Shown piece by piece: positions 49,805 to 58,724 of a stretch of 64,000 nt of DNA (positions are counted from its first letter, which is position 1; the number at the start of each line of letters is the position of its first letter). Below the pieces are notes generated by a model. It ran no database searches. It saw only the letters and a list, made by a program, of their open reading frames with translations, and was not told the DNA's origin. Source of the DNA: Flavobacteriales bacterium (lineage in GTDB: Bacteria > Bacteroidota > Bacteroidia > Flavobacteriales_F > PHOS-HE28); NCBI GenBank assembly GCA_016703005.1, contig JADJCX010000017.1, forward strand, positions 1 to 64,000, given 5' to 3'. The position numbers were made by a program, and so were the translations under genes.

Positions 49805-50611
49805 ATGACACGCATCCTCATCCCAACCGATTTCAGCGCCAATGCCATGCACGCGGCAACGTATGCCACCCAGCTCTTCGGCATTGAGGACGCGACATAT
49901 GTGCTGGTGCATTCGCATTTCGATCCCGGGGTCGGCAGCCCTCTGGCACCGTTCCAGTTGCCGGAGCTGATCAAAGCCGCTGAAGAAGGCTTGGCCACCG
50001 TGGCCAAGCAGTTCGTTCAGCGCACGGGTGCACGTTCCGTCGAGCAGCACGTTCTCTATGGCGCGCTCGCACCTGCGCTCGACGAGTTCATGAAAGAGAA
50101 AAGGACCGGCTTGGTGGTGATGGGAAAGCGCGGCAGTACCGGTTCGGCATTGTTCGGAAGCAACACCACCGATGTGCTCAAAACCAGCAGCGTGCCCGTG
50201 TTGGCCGTTCCGGAGAAGGCGCTGCTGCGCCCGTTGAAAAGGATCCTGCTTGCCGATGACCACGATGAAGTACTTCCGGAAAGTCTGGACATGCTGCGCA
50301 TCATCGCGTTGCGCCAAAAGGCCGAGATCATCGTCAGCCACATGCCGGTCGGTATCACCGAAGGCGAGGACCACTGGAGCAACGGACTCTACGCCATAGC
50401 CTTGAAAGGGATACCCCACAGTTTCATTGAAGGATATGGGCACGATGTAGTGGACGGGATCGAGCGCACCGCGCACAAACGGGGCGCCGATATGGTCGCC
50501 GTTCTGCACAGGCATCGGGGTTTGCTCGACCGCATCCTGCACACCAGCACGGCCAAGGAACTTGCTCTGGAGTTGGACATGCCACTGCTCGTACTGGAGC
50601 AGAAGGCGTAG
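49805..50611 (+). CDS. Universal stress protein, tandem USP domains
   Basis: 268 aa. First USP domain residues 1-140 (MTRILIPTDFSANAMHAATYATQLFG; LVVMGKRGSTGSALFGSNTTDVLKTSSVPVLAVP, the nucleotide-binding G-x2-G...G-S pattern). Second domain residues 145-265 is degenerate at that site (DMVAVLHRHRGLLDRILHTSTAKELALELDMPLLVL). Cytosolic; such tandem proteins are induced under low oxygen or stress in many bacteria. The palindrome upstream suggests control by a Crp/Fnr-type regulator. Confidence 0.9.
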   Translation: MTRILIPTDFSANAMHAATYATQLFGIEDATYVLVHSHFDPGVGSPLAPFQLPELIKAAEEGLATVAKQFVQRTGARSVEQHVLYGALAPALDEFMKEKRTGLVVMGKRGSTGSALFGSNTTDVLKTSSVPVLAVPEKALLRPLKRILLADDHDEVLPESLDMLRIIALRQKAEIIVSHMPVGITEGEDHWSNGLYAIALKGIPHSFIEGYGHDVVDGIERTAHKRGADMVAVLHRHRGLLDRILHTSTAKELALELDMPLLVLEQKA

Positions 50612-50617
50612 ACACGA

Positions 50618-50926
50618 TCACTGACCTGACAGCGCAGCCTGCACCTTGGTCCAGCGCCCACCGTTGTGCGCGTCGAATCCGTGCGACTTCAACGTCTCCG
50701 CGGCCATTGCGCTGCGGCGGCCGCTGTGGCAACAGGTAACGACGGGTTTGTCCTTCCTGATCATGTGCAAGTACAGCAGTAGCTCGTCCAGCGGGATGTT
50801 CACCGCACCGGTCGCATGACCGCGGGAGAACTCCTGTTCGGTGCGAACATCGAGAATGGTCGCTCCTTCAGCAAGGAGCTTTGGCAGGTCCGCTTTGGGA
50901 CCGAGCCCGAAGAGCGAGCGTAACAC
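50618..50926 (-). CDS. Rhodanese-like sulfurtransferase
   Basis: 102 aa, single rhodanese domain: ATILDVRTEQEFSRGHATGAVNIPLDEL and the active loop VVTCCHSGRRSAMAAETLKSHG with catalytic Cys in CCHSGRR. N-terminal MLRSLFGLGPKADLPKLL is typical of the small Bacteroidota type. Handles persulfide sulfur. Lies 10 bp after the DUF2892 gene and is probably co-transcribed with it under the palindrome at 51200. Confidence 0.9.
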   Translation of the reverse strand: MLRSLFGLGPKADLPKLLAEGATILDVRTEQEFSRGHATGAVNIPLDELLLYLHMIRKDKPVVTCCHSGRRSAMAAETLKSHGFDAHNGGRWTKVQAALSGQ

Positions 50927-50936
50927 CCGATGGGTA

Positions 50937-51152
50937 TCAGTTCGCCGTCTTCTTCTCCTCGCGCGTGCTGAAGCCGAACGGCGCGTACAACGGGCAGAAG
51001 CTCATGAAGCTGGTCAGCACGAAAACGGCCGCAAGCACCATCAGCACGATACCAAGCGTACCTGTGATCGTTCCTGTGAAGTAGAGGATGGCAACAATAG
51101 CGGCAACGATCAAACGGATCACGCGGTCCGGACCTCCCATGTTCGGTTTCAT
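50937..51152 (-). CDS. DUF2892 (YgaP transmembrane domain) protein
   Basis: 71 aa from ATG 51152 (MKPNMGGPDRVIRLIVAAIVAILYFTG). Two short membrane helices (IRLIVAAIVAILYF; GIVLMVLAAVFVLTSFM) followed by SFCPLYAPFGFSTRE, the conserved CPLY motif. In other organisms this domain is fused to rhodanese (YgaP); here the two parts are separate adjacent genes, which supports a joint role in sulfide/persulfide chemistry at the membrane. Confidence 0.9.
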   Translation of the reverse strand: MKPNMGGPDRVIRLIVAAIVAILYFTGTITGTLGIVLMVLAAVFVLTSFMSFCPLYAPFGFSTREEKKTAN

Positions 51153-51199
51153 TTTTCTGATGTTTGTCCGAAGGTGAAGGTTCCCGAGAACGCGATAAG

Positions 51200-51211
51200 T
51201 GACGATCGTCA
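51200..51211. promoter_or_regulatory. Predicted Crp/Fnr-family site TGAC-GATC-GTCA
   Basis: Exact palindrome 48 bp upstream of the DUF2892 ATG on the minus strand. Its centre is 33 bp from a -7-like element (CACCTTCG on the minus strand, 51169-51176), the same distance as at the stress protein gene. Confidence 0.55.
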
Positions 51212-51223
51212 CCGAGCCGGGCT

Positions 51224-51619
51224 TCACATACGTTTTGCCAACCAGCGCATGAATTCCTCCTTCAGTTCGCGGTAGAGCTTTTCGAAGGTGGCCATCTCTT
51301 CGCGGTGACCGGTGTGGTCAACGAACAAGCGATGATCCACCGCGATCGGATGATCACGCACTTCTTTCTCAAGGGCGTTCTCGTGCTGCTTCAGTTCATG
51401 GCGCAACTCATCGATCACTTCGCGTTGGCGGATGTACTGGTTCTGGAAGTGCTCCAGTTCGGCCATCACTTCTCCAGTGGAATTCTGTTTGGCGATCTCC
51501 TCCATGCGGTGTTCCAGGATGGTGATCTCTTCCTTGCAGAAGGCGAGCGTGTTCAACCACAGCTTGTGGTCGTTGTGCAGGTCGCTCAGGTGGACGCGTT
51601 TCTCGGTTGCAGTGGTCAT
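51224..51619 (-). CDS. Coiled-coil hypothetical protein
   Basis: 131 aa from ATG 51619 (MTTATEKRVHLSDLHNDHKLWLNTLAFCKEEITILEHRMEEI). Almost wholly helical with heptad spacing (FQNQYIRQREVIDELRHELKQHENALEKE). I recall related proteins in Bacteroidota cbb3 neighbourhoods but no named domain. Cytosolic, single conserved cysteine. Lies 41 bp after the SafE-like gene, likely the last gene of the cco operon. Confidence 0.65.
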   Translation of the reverse strand: MTTATEKRVHLSDLHNDHKLWLNTLAFCKEEITILEHRMEEIAKQNSTGEVMAELEHFQNQYIRQREVIDELRHELKQHENALEKEVRDHPIAVDHRLFVDHTGHREEMATFEKLYRELKEEFMRWLAKRM

Positions 51620-51660
51620 GGTCGGTTCGGTTTGGTACTGTGAAGGTGAGTTACTTCCGG

Positions 51661-52365
51661 TCAATGGCAGGCAGTGACTTGCCCCGGCTCTGTTACGGCT
51701 GGTGGGCTTACCATGGGGATGCCCAGTTCAAGGGCACGCAGGATCATCAGCACGGCCAAAGCGGAGACAAGCACGGGTGATGCTTTCCGCAACAGCGCGC
51801 GCGCAGAGGTGCCGATCATACTACCCGACATCCGCAGGCCGATCAACGCCGGCAGCGTGCCGAGGCCGAACAGCATCATGAACAAAGCGCCGTGCTGCAT
51901 AGTGCCCATCGCTGCAGCGCCGATGGCGGCCGCATAAACCAGTCCACATGGCAGCAAGCCATTGAGGGCGCCGGTGAAGAACACTGCTTCCGGTGCCGTG
52001 CGCTTCAGGTTGCGGGCAAGCGCTCCACGGAGCCTTCCGATCCACAACGAAAGGCGACCTGTTGGGCTCCAGCGTTCAAGCAGGCCGGGTACGATCACCG
52101 ATAGCAGCAGTACTGCACCGGCAATGATGGATACACTTTGTTGAAGTCCCGCGAGACGCAGACCCGTACCGAACGCACCGAACAGCGCACCGAGAAGGGC
52201 GTAGGTGGAAACACGTCCGCTGTTGAGGATCAACGTGCTCATCAAGCGTGCGCGCCAACCGTTGCCAGGGCTTGGCACTGCAAGCGCGATCGGTCCGCAC
52301 ATGCCGATGCAATGCGCACTGCCCGCCGCTCCGAGCACGAAGGCCGTGGCGAGCATGGGGTTCAT
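51661..52365 (-). CDS. SafE-like membrane protein of the cbb3 cluster
   Basis: 234 aa from ATG 52365 (MNPMLATAFVLGAAGSAHCIGMCGPIALAVP). Six membrane helices; the GSAHCIGMCGP motif in the first helix pair with two cysteines is the hallmark of the TauE/SafE-like (UreH-type) proteins that accompany ccoGH in Bacteroidota, probably for copper transfer to the oxidase in place of a CcoI pump. Overlaps ccoH by 4 bp (ATGA). Confidence 0.85.
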   Translation of the reverse strand: MNPMLATAFVLGAAGSAHCIGMCGPIALAVPSPGNGWRARLMSTLILNSGRVSTYALLGALFGAFGTGLRLAGLQQSVSIIAGAVLLLSVIVPGLLERWSPTGRLSLWIGRLRGALARNLKRTAPEAVFFTGALNGLLPCGLVYAAAIGAAAMGTMQHGALFMMLFGLGTLPALIGLRMSGSMIGTSARALLRKASPVLVSALAVLMILRALELGIPMVSPPAVTEPGQVTACH

Positions 52366-52799
52366 GGCACCACCAGCTTTTCTTCGGTGTAGTAGGCGAT
52401 CCCATTGGCGGACCACTCCAACAGCGCGTTGTAGCGCCCCGCGACCAGCCCGGGTGTAACGGCATCGAAGATCCCGGTCGTGTCGGCTGCGACGATCACC
52501 TGCCGGTCGGCCAATGGATCGTTCGGTCGGAGCAGCGTGAGGACACCGGTGATGGAACCGCTATGCGCCTCGGGTGGGAATGTGATCCGGACACCTTGTG
52601 CACTTGGTACCATGGACACGTTCGCGGAGAGCGCGTTGGCGCGTTCGGTATTGTCGATGCGCTGCTGGTATTTCAGCTCTTGCTCGTAGTACTGTTCGGT
52701 CACGAGCGGCTCCGGGTTCTGTATGGACTTCACCACCAGCCAGGTCATCAATCCTCCGAAGGTGATCAGCGTAAGTACAAGTCCTTTTCCCCAGTTCAT
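52362..52799 (-). CDS. ccoH: FixH/CcoH family protein
   Basis: 145 aa: N-terminal membrane helix (GLVLTLITFGGLMTWLVV) followed by KSIQNPEPLVTEQYYEQELKYQQRIDN, the FixH signature, and a beta-sandwich domain (VRITFPPEAHSGSITGVLTLLRP, GRYNALLEWSANGIAYYTEEKLVVP). Assembly factor of cbb3 oxidase. Overlaps ccoG by 4 bp and the SafE gene by 4 bp. Confidence 0.9.
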   Translation of the reverse strand: MNWGKGLVLTLITFGGLMTWLVVKSIQNPEPLVTEQYYEQELKYQQRIDNTERANALSANVSMVPSAQGVRITFPPEAHSGSITGVLTLLRPNDPLADRQVIVAADTTGIFDAVTPGLVAGRYNALLEWSANGIAYYTEEKLVVP

Positions 52800-54253
52800 G
52801 GTCGGTTCGGGTTGATGGGTCCTACGAATGATGTGCTCACCTTCTCCAGCAGCTTTTCACCGGTGTACACACCGATCACCAGCTTGGTCTTCATGCCTTG
52901 CAATTGATCCTTCGGCAGGATGATGAACATCTCCGATTGACCCAGTTCGCCGGCCTTCAGGTCCATGGCTTTGCCGATCAGCTTGATCTCGCCGTCCACG
53001 TTCATCAACTCCAAATGCACGGGCAGATCGTGGTGCGTTTTGTTCACCGACTTGATCGCGTACAGGTTGCTGATGCGGCCGTCGGGTTGCGTTTGAAAGA
53101 GCATGCCGGGTGTGCGCAGCACGGTGGTCTCGGTATCGGTGCGCAGGATGATCAGTGTTGCGAGCACCCCGACCAACGCAGCGAGCACCACCGTGTAGGC
53201 CTTCATGCGCGTGTTGAAGTGGAAGGTCTTCTTCTCGGCCACTTCATCCTCGCTGGCATAGCGGATCAGTCCGGTCGGCAGATCCACGCTGCGCATGATG
53301 TGATCGCACGCATCGATGCACGCGGTGCAGTTCACGCATTCGAGTTGCGTTCCATTGCGGATGTCGATACCCGTGGGGCACACATGCACGCAGGCTTTGC
53401 AGTCAATGCAATCGCCCTTGCCTGCGGTGCTCCGTTCTTCACCCTTCCGGAACAACCCCCGCGCTTCACCGCGCACATGATCGTAAGCTATGACGATGCT
53501 CTTGCGGTCCAACAGCACGCCTTGCAAGCGGCCGTAGGGGCACACCGTGGTGCAGGCCTGTTCCCGGAAGAAGGCGAAGTTGCCGTAGAACACCCCACTG
53601 AAAATGGTCATGGCGATCAAGCCTCCCGTATGCTTCGCCGATGGGTCGCGCATGATGTGCAGCAGTTCGTCGCTGCCGATGATGTACGCGAGGAAGGTGT
53701 TGCCGATGAGGAAGCTGATGCCGAAGAAGGCCGCATGCTTCAGCGTTTTCTTCCACAGCTTGTCGGTGGTCATCGGCCCGTTGTTCAGGGCCTGTTGCTG
53801 TTTCCAATCGCCTTCAATGGCATACTCGATGCGGCGGAACACATGCTCCATGAACACGGTCTGCGGACAGGCCCAACCACAGAACAACCGCCCGAACGCG
53901 ACGGTGAACAATGCAACGAAAATGATGAAGGTGATGAAGCCGATCACGAAGATCAGGAAGTCCTGCGTCCAGAAGACCTGGCCGAAGAAGACGAAGCTGC
54001 GCTCGAGGATATTGATCATCAGCACCGGCTCCCCGTTGATACGCAGGAACGGCACCACGAACAGCAGCACCAACAGCGAATAGCCGAACCACTGCCGCCA
54101 ACGCGTGAACTTCCCGTTGGGCTTCTTCGGGTACACCCACACCCGCTTACCGCGCTTGTCGACCGTGCTGATCGAGTCCCGGTAGCTCTCGTCCTTCGTT
54201 GATCCTTTCTTGGCGAAAGCGTCGCGCTGGATATGGGCGGGTTGTGCGATCAT
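52796..54253 (-). CDS. ccoG: cbb3 oxidase accessory protein CcoG (RdxA/FixG)
   Basis: 485 aa. Five membrane helices (WFGYSLLVLLFVVPFLRI; FLIFVIGFITFIIFVALFTVAFG), the GRLFCGWACPQTVFMEHVFRRIEYAIEG block, two 4Fe-4S motifs (CIDCKACVHVCPTG and CVNCTACIDACDH), and a C-terminal Ig-like domain. Known to reduce copper for the catalytic centre during oxidase assembly. Lies 1 bp after the ccoP stop. Confidence 0.95.
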   Translation of the reverse strand: MIAQPAHIQRDAFAKKGSTKDESYRDSISTVDKRGKRVWVYPKKPNGKFTRWRQWFGYSLLVLLFVVPFLRINGEPVLMINILERSFVFFGQVFWTQDFLIFVIGFITFIIFVALFTVAFGRLFCGWACPQTVFMEHVFRRIEYAIEGDWKQQQALNNGPMTTDKLWKKTLKHAAFFGISFLIGNTFLAYIIGSDELLHIMRDPSAKHTGGLIAMTIFSGVFYGNFAFFREQACTTVCPYGRLQGVLLDRKSIVIAYDHVRGEARGLFRKGEERSTAGKGDCIDCKACVHVCPTGIDIRNGTQLECVNCTACIDACDHIMRSVDLPTGLIRYASEDEVAEKKTFHFNTRMKAYTVVLAALVGVLATLIILRTDTETTVLRTPGMLFQTQPDGRISNLYAIKSVNKTHHDLPVHLELMNVDGEIKLIGKAMDLKAGELGQSEMFIILPKDQLQGMKTKLVIGVYTGEKLLEKVSTSFVGPINPNRP

Positions 54254-54254
54254 T

Positions 54255-55631
54255 TCACTTTGCCGCCATCCGCGTCGTATCCACGGATGCAGCGAGACTA
54301 TCCACGGTGTTGGCTGTGCTGTCCGAAGGCAGGGGTTCTGTCCAGAGATCGCCCTGGGGCGGCTTCTGCGTGGCGGGACCGGTGCCTTGCAGGCTGAGGA
54401 TGTAGCTTGAAAACGAAGCCATTTCGGCCGGCTTCAGTTGCGACTTCCAACTGATCATGCCCTTCTCCTGCACACCGTACTTGATCGTGTAGAAGATGTT
54501 CTTCACGCCGCCGCCATGGATCCAGTAAGCGTCGGTGAGGTTGGGGCCAACGGAAGTCTCGGAACCCGCGCCATCGGCACCGTGGCAGGGCGTGCAGTAT
54601 TGCGTGAAGATGTTGCGGCCAGCGGCCAATGTGCCGGGATCGGTGGACGCCGTTACCGTGTTTTCGTCCACACTGGCACCCAGTTTCGCAGTGTATGCCG
54701 CGATGTCCAGCTTGGCTTGTTCCATGCTGTTGGCGTATTCGGTCTTCTGATCCGGCAGGAAGCCCATCACGGTGCCAGCCAAGTAGAACACGCTCCAAAT
54801 GATCGAGCCGTAGAACAGCCACACCCACCATGGCGGCAGCACGTTGTCCAACTCGCGGATGCCGTCGTACTCGTGGTGCATCAGGATGTCCTCTTCCTTC
54901 TCCACCTCCACTTGGCGTGTGAGCCGTTTCGTCAACCGCTCCACCCATGTCGGCCCGTCGTTCAGTGGAAGTTCAACGGATGTTTTTTCAACGCCGGTGG
55001 TGGCCGCGATCAGTCCACGCAGCAGAACGATCTGCACCACGACGATCACGAAAAGCAGTGCATTGGTGGCAGCCAGCAACCAGAACAGGTGGTAGTTGCT
55101 GATCGTGCCCCCCTCGCCTTTGTAGGCCTGCGCACTGGCTTGCAGTGAGAACAGGAACAGGAACGGAAGCAGGACCGCGGCTCGACTGTTCCGCTGCGCG
55201 AAACGTTTTGCCCATGCGCCCGCGCCGCCCATGGTGCGCATGATGCCGGTGAGCGCAAGAATGAAGATCACCTGTACCACGGCCAACGCGATCATGGCGT
55301 AGTTCAAGCTGTTGTCCACTTGGAAGGCCGGGTTGTTCGTGGAGGCTACCGGTGCCTCCTGTGCCAGCAGTGGCATGGCCGCTCCGGCGGTGAGCACAAG
55401 CGCGAGTACCCGTGAGGCGAGTGATGGGCCGGTGGACTTGGTGACCGTTGTGGGTTCCGGGCGATCTTCCGCGAGTGGCAAAGCGGACATGCGTGCGATG
55501 TGAGCGCTGCTCACCTTGCGGATCCAGATCAGCATGGCCAGAAAGAAGCCGAAGAAGAGCAGGAACGAGATCACGGGATAGATGCCGATACCCGAGATCG
55601 TATCCAAATGGTGTTTGATGAACTTCAGCAT
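54255..55631 (-). CDS. ccoP: CcoQ-CcoP fusion, cbb3 oxidase cytochrome c subunit
   Basis: 458 aa. Residues 1-55 (MLKFIKHHLDTISGIGIYPVISFLLFFGFFLAMLIWIRKV) look like CcoQ; next come a signal-like helix (SRVLALVLTAGAAMPLLAQ), two helices (IALAVVQVIFILALTGIM; AATNALLFVIVVVQIVLLRGL), the CcoP anchor (HHEYDGIRELDNVLPPWWVWLFYGSIIWSVFYL) and one cytochrome c domain with CTPCHGADGAG and Met ligand region KGMISWKSQL. Only one CxxCH is present, where proteobacterial CcoP has two. The internal signal-like stretch suggests fusion of once separate genes. Confidence 0.9.
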   Translation of the reverse strand: MLKFIKHHLDTISGIGIYPVISFLLFFGFFLAMLIWIRKVSSAHIARMSALPLAEDRPEPTTVTKSTGPSLASRVLALVLTAGAAMPLLAQEAPVASTNNPAFQVDNSLNYAMIALAVVQVIFILALTGIMRTMGGAGAWAKRFAQRNSRAAVLLPFLFLFSLQASAQAYKGEGGTISNYHLFWLLAATNALLFVIVVVQIVLLRGLIAATTGVEKTSVELPLNDGPTWVERLTKRLTRQVEVEKEEDILMHHEYDGIRELDNVLPPWWVWLFYGSIIWSVFYLAGTVMGFLPDQKTEYANSMEQAKLDIAAYTAKLGASVDENTVTASTDPGTLAAGRNIFTQYCTPCHGADGAGSETSVGPNLTDAYWIHGGGVKNIFYTIKYGVQEKGMISWKSQLKPAEMASFSSYILSLQGTGPATQKPPQGDLWTEPLPSDSTANTVDSLAASVDTTRMAAK

Positions 55632-55637
55632 CGTGGA

Positions 55638-57770
55638 TCAGGGTTGTGTGTTGGCAACGACCGGGGCTTTTGCCTTGATGTCCGTACCCACGCGTTGCAG
55701 GTAGGCGATCACCGCGATGATCTCCCGGTCGCTCATGGCGTCGATGCCCACCTTCTTCAGGTCGGCAACGATCACCGCGCTTTGCGCGCTCAGGTCGGCG
55801 TTGGCCATTGCAGGGAAATCCTTCGCGTAGGGTACGCCCAGCGTGCGCATCGCTTCGATCTTCTTCACCGTTGTGGTGGTGTCGAGGGCGTCCTCGAACA
55901 GGTGCCCGTATGCGGGCATCAGCGAACCGGGGCTCATGCTCGTGGGGTCCCACATATGGTAGTAGTGCCAGCTATTGGGGTACTTGCCACCAACACGCAA
56001 CAGGTCGGGACCGGTGCGTTTGCTGCCCCATTGGAACGGGTGGTCGTACACGAACTCACCTGCTTTGGCATACTCGCCGTAGCGCTCGGTCTCGCTGCGG
56101 AAGGGGCGTACCATCTGGCTGTGGCAGGTGTAGCAACCCTCGCGCACATAGATGTCGCGCCCGTGCAGCTCCAACGGTGTGTAGGGCAGCACGCTCGCGA
56201 TCGTGGGCACGTTGCTCTTCACCAGGAACGTGGGCACGATCTCCAGGATACCGCCGATGCCCACCACCACCAAGCTCAGGATCAGCATCTGTATCGGGCG
56301 ACGCTCGATCCAACGGTGCCAGTGGCCGCCGTCGTTCGCAACGGCCAGCTTCTCCATGGCCGGTGCTTCGGCCTCCTCGTTCGCGATCAGGCTTCCGGCG
56401 CGCACCGTCTTCCACACGTTGTAGATCATGATGAAGACGCCAACGATGTAGATGCTACCACCCAGTGCGCGCAGCCAATAGGCGTACTTGATCTCGAGCA
56501 ACGTGTCGAGGAAGTTCTTGTACACCAGGAACCCGTCCGGCGTGAACTGCTTCCACATCATGCTCTGGAAGAACCCGGCGAAGTAGAGCGGCACCGCATA
56601 GAAGATGATGCCCAGCGTGCCCAGCCAGAAGTGCACGTTCGCGAGCTTCTTCGAGAAGAGCTGCGTGCCGTACAAGCGTGGCACCAACCAGTAGATCATG
56701 CCGAAGGCCATGAAGCCGTTCCAGCCGATGCCGCCGATGTGCACATGCGCCACGATCCAATCCGTGTAAGTGCGCGATCGCGTTGATGGACTTCAAACTG
56801 AGCAACGGGCCCTCGAGCGTGGCCATGCCATAACACGTTACGGCCACCACGAAGAATTTCAGCACGGCATCCTCACGAACGCGGTCCCACGCACCACGCA
56901 GGGTGAGCAACCCGTTGAGCATGCCACCCCAACTCGGCGCAATGAGCATGATGCTGAACACCGTACCGAGACTCTGCGCCCAATCGGGCAATGCGCTGTA
57001 GAGCAAGTGGTGCGGGCCCGCCCAGATGTACAGGAAGATGAGCGCCCAGAAGTGGATGATGCTGAGTTTGTAGCTGTACACCGGCCGGTTCGCGGCCTTC
57101 GGCAGGAAGTAGTACATCAACCCCAGGTAGGGCGTGGTGAGGAAGAAGGCCACCGCGTTGTGGCCGTACCACCACTGCACCAACGCATCCTGAACACCCG
57201 CATACCAGCTATAGCTTTTCGTCAACGAGATCGGCAGCTCGATGCTGTTCACGATGTGCAGCATGGCCACCGTTACCCACGTAGCGATGTAGAACCAGAT
57301 AGCGACATACAAGTGGCGCTCCCGACGTTTCAAGATGGTGCCGAACATGTTGATGCCGAACACCACCCACACCAGCGTAATGGCGATATCGATCGGCCAT
57401 TCGAGCTCCGCGTACTCCTTGCCGGTGGTCATGCCCAGCGGCAGGGTGATTGCGGCCGCTACGATGATCAATTGCCAACCCCAGAAGTGGATGTTGCCCA
57501 GCAGGTCGCTGTACATGCGCGTCTTCAACAGGCGCTGCAGGCTGTAGTAGACCCCGGCGAAAATGCCGTTGCCCACGAAGGCGAAGATCACCGCGTTGGT
57601 GTGCAGCGGACGCAACCGCCCGAAGGAGAACCAGGCGGCCATGTTGAAGTCGGGATCACCAACTGCAGCGCGGCGATAAGGCCCACCAGCATGCCCACAA
57701 CACCCCATAGGATGGTGACGAACAGGAAGTTCTTGACGATGCGGTTGTCGTACTGGAAACGCTCGATCAT
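55638..57770 (-). CDS. ccoN: CcoN-CcoO fusion, cbb3 oxidase subunits I/II, two frameshifts
   Basis: Starts ATG 57770 (MIERFQYDNRIVKNFLFVTILWGVVGMLVGLIAAL), shifts frame near 57655, runs through FGRLRPLHTNAVIFAFVGNG, WWYGHNAVAFFLTTPYLGLMYY, WAGPHHLLYSALPDW (haem and CuB histidines) and MATLEGPLLSLKSINAIAH, shifts again near 56765, and continues AHVHIGGIGWNGFMAFGMIYW. The CcoO part follows in the same chain with haem motif REGCYTCHSQMVRP. Total about 710 aa, the Bacteroidota fusion type. High-affinity proton-pumping oxygen reductase. Both shifts in so conserved a gene are probably sequence errors. Overlaps ccoS by 4 bp. Confidence 0.92.
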
Positions 57771-57955
57771 CGGGTCATTGGATTGTTGACCTCTCCGCCG
57801 GGGAGAGGCAGGGGTGTTGCTTCGTCGTGCAGGATGCGCACGGCCGGTGAGCGGTCGTCGTCGAACTGCCCCCGTTTCACGGCCCACACGAATGCCGCGA
57901 GGAACAACCCTGCGACCAGTGTGCTGGCGGTGATCAAGAGGAAGATGACGCTCAT
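57767..57955 (-). CDS. ccoS: cbb3 oxidase maturation protein CcoS
   Basis: 62 aa from ATG 57955: MSVIFLLITASTLVAGLFLAAFVWAVKRGQFDDDRSPAVRIL. One membrane helix and the invariant GQFDD motif. Needed for insertion of haem b and CuB. First gene of the cco operon, with an ATGA overlap to ccoNO. Predicted regulator site 75 bp upstream. Confidence 0.93.
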   Translation of the reverse strand: MSVIFLLITASTLVAGLFLAAFVWAVKRGQFDDDRSPAVRILHDEATPLPLPGGEVNNPMTR

Positions 57956-58029
57956 CAGTTCCGTGGCTTCACGGGCCGAAAATCCAGCGGCGTGGAAAGT
58001 CGCGGACTGAGGGTGGTCAGCGGGAAGGA

Positions 58030-58041
58030 TGACTTCTGTCA
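58030..58041. promoter_or_regulatory. Predicted Crp/Fnr-family site TGAC-TTCT-GTCA
   Basis: Exact palindrome 75 bp upstream of ccoS, in the 200-bp space after the fasciclin gene. cbb3 operons are commonly under Fnr-type control. The -7 element here is not clear. Confidence 0.55.
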
Positions 58042-58154
58042 GGTTCCGGTGGATGCGTGGGGATCGCACCCAACGACAAAGGCGCCCTTGCGGACGCCCT
58101 TGCCGACTTTCACCAAGCTCCGGTCATGCGCGGAGCTATTGGTGGAACGGATAC

Positions 58155-58724
58155 TCACTGGACCGGTGAGGGAGGCAACAGCACTTTGTCGATCACGCAA
58201 ACCAAGCCATTGCTGCTGGGGACCGTGGCTACGATGTTCGCATCGTTGATCATCACCTTGCCATCCTTCACGCTGAATTTCACGTTGCTGCCGTTCACCA
58301 TGCCAAGCGATTGCCCGTCGCGCAAGGCCTCGGGCTTGAAGACCCCTACGGCGACATGATACTGCAGGATGTCCTGCAGATCACTCTTCTTCTCGGGCTT
58401 CAACAGGCCATCAACGGTACCTGCGGGCAACGCATCGAAGGCGGCGTTGGTCGGCGCGAAAACCGTGAACGGGCCAGCGTTGCTGAGCACATCCACCAGT
58501 TCGGCGGCCTTCACAGCGGCAACGAGCGTGGTATGATCCGGCGAGCCGACCGCTACACCCACAACGTTCTTCTGCGATAGGTCGTCCTTCACGGTGCTTT
58601 GCCCACCACCGGTCGGGGCGGCAGCAACAGTAGTGGACCCGCTAGGAGTTGGTGTGCCGCACGAAGCGAAGAGCAATGCGGCCAGCGCGGTGAATGCGGA
58701 AAAGGAGAGCTTGATGTAGCGCAT
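58155..58724 (-). CDS. Fasciclin-domain lipoprotein
   Basis: 189 aa from ATG 58724 (MRYIKLSFSAFTALAALLFASCGTP; lipobox ASC). One FAS1 domain: VVGVAVGSPDHTTLVAAVKAAELVDVLSNAGPFTVFAPTNAAFDALP (H1/FAPTNxAF motif), LQDILQYHVAVG and FSVKDGKVMINDANIV. Adhesive or electron-chain-associated fold; a FAS1 gene often accompanies nos clusters in Bacteroidota. Upstream TGAC-GACC-ATCA (58777-58788) is one base from the palindrome described above. Confidence 0.9.
   Translation of the reverse strand: MRYIKLSFSAFTALAALLFASCGTPTPSGSTTVAAAPTGGGQSTVKDDLSQKNVVGVAVGSPDHTTLVAAVKAAELVDVLSNAGPFTVFAPTNAAFDALPAGTVDGLLKPEKKSDLQDILQYHVAVGVFKPEALRDGQSLGMVNGSNVKFSVKDGKVMINDANIVATVPSSNGLVCVIDKVLLPPSPVQ

Noticed and set aside
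52898..54202. 434-codon frame antisense to ccoG, and similar frames antisense to ccoNO and nosZ
   Set aside because: All are shadows of conserved respiratory genes.
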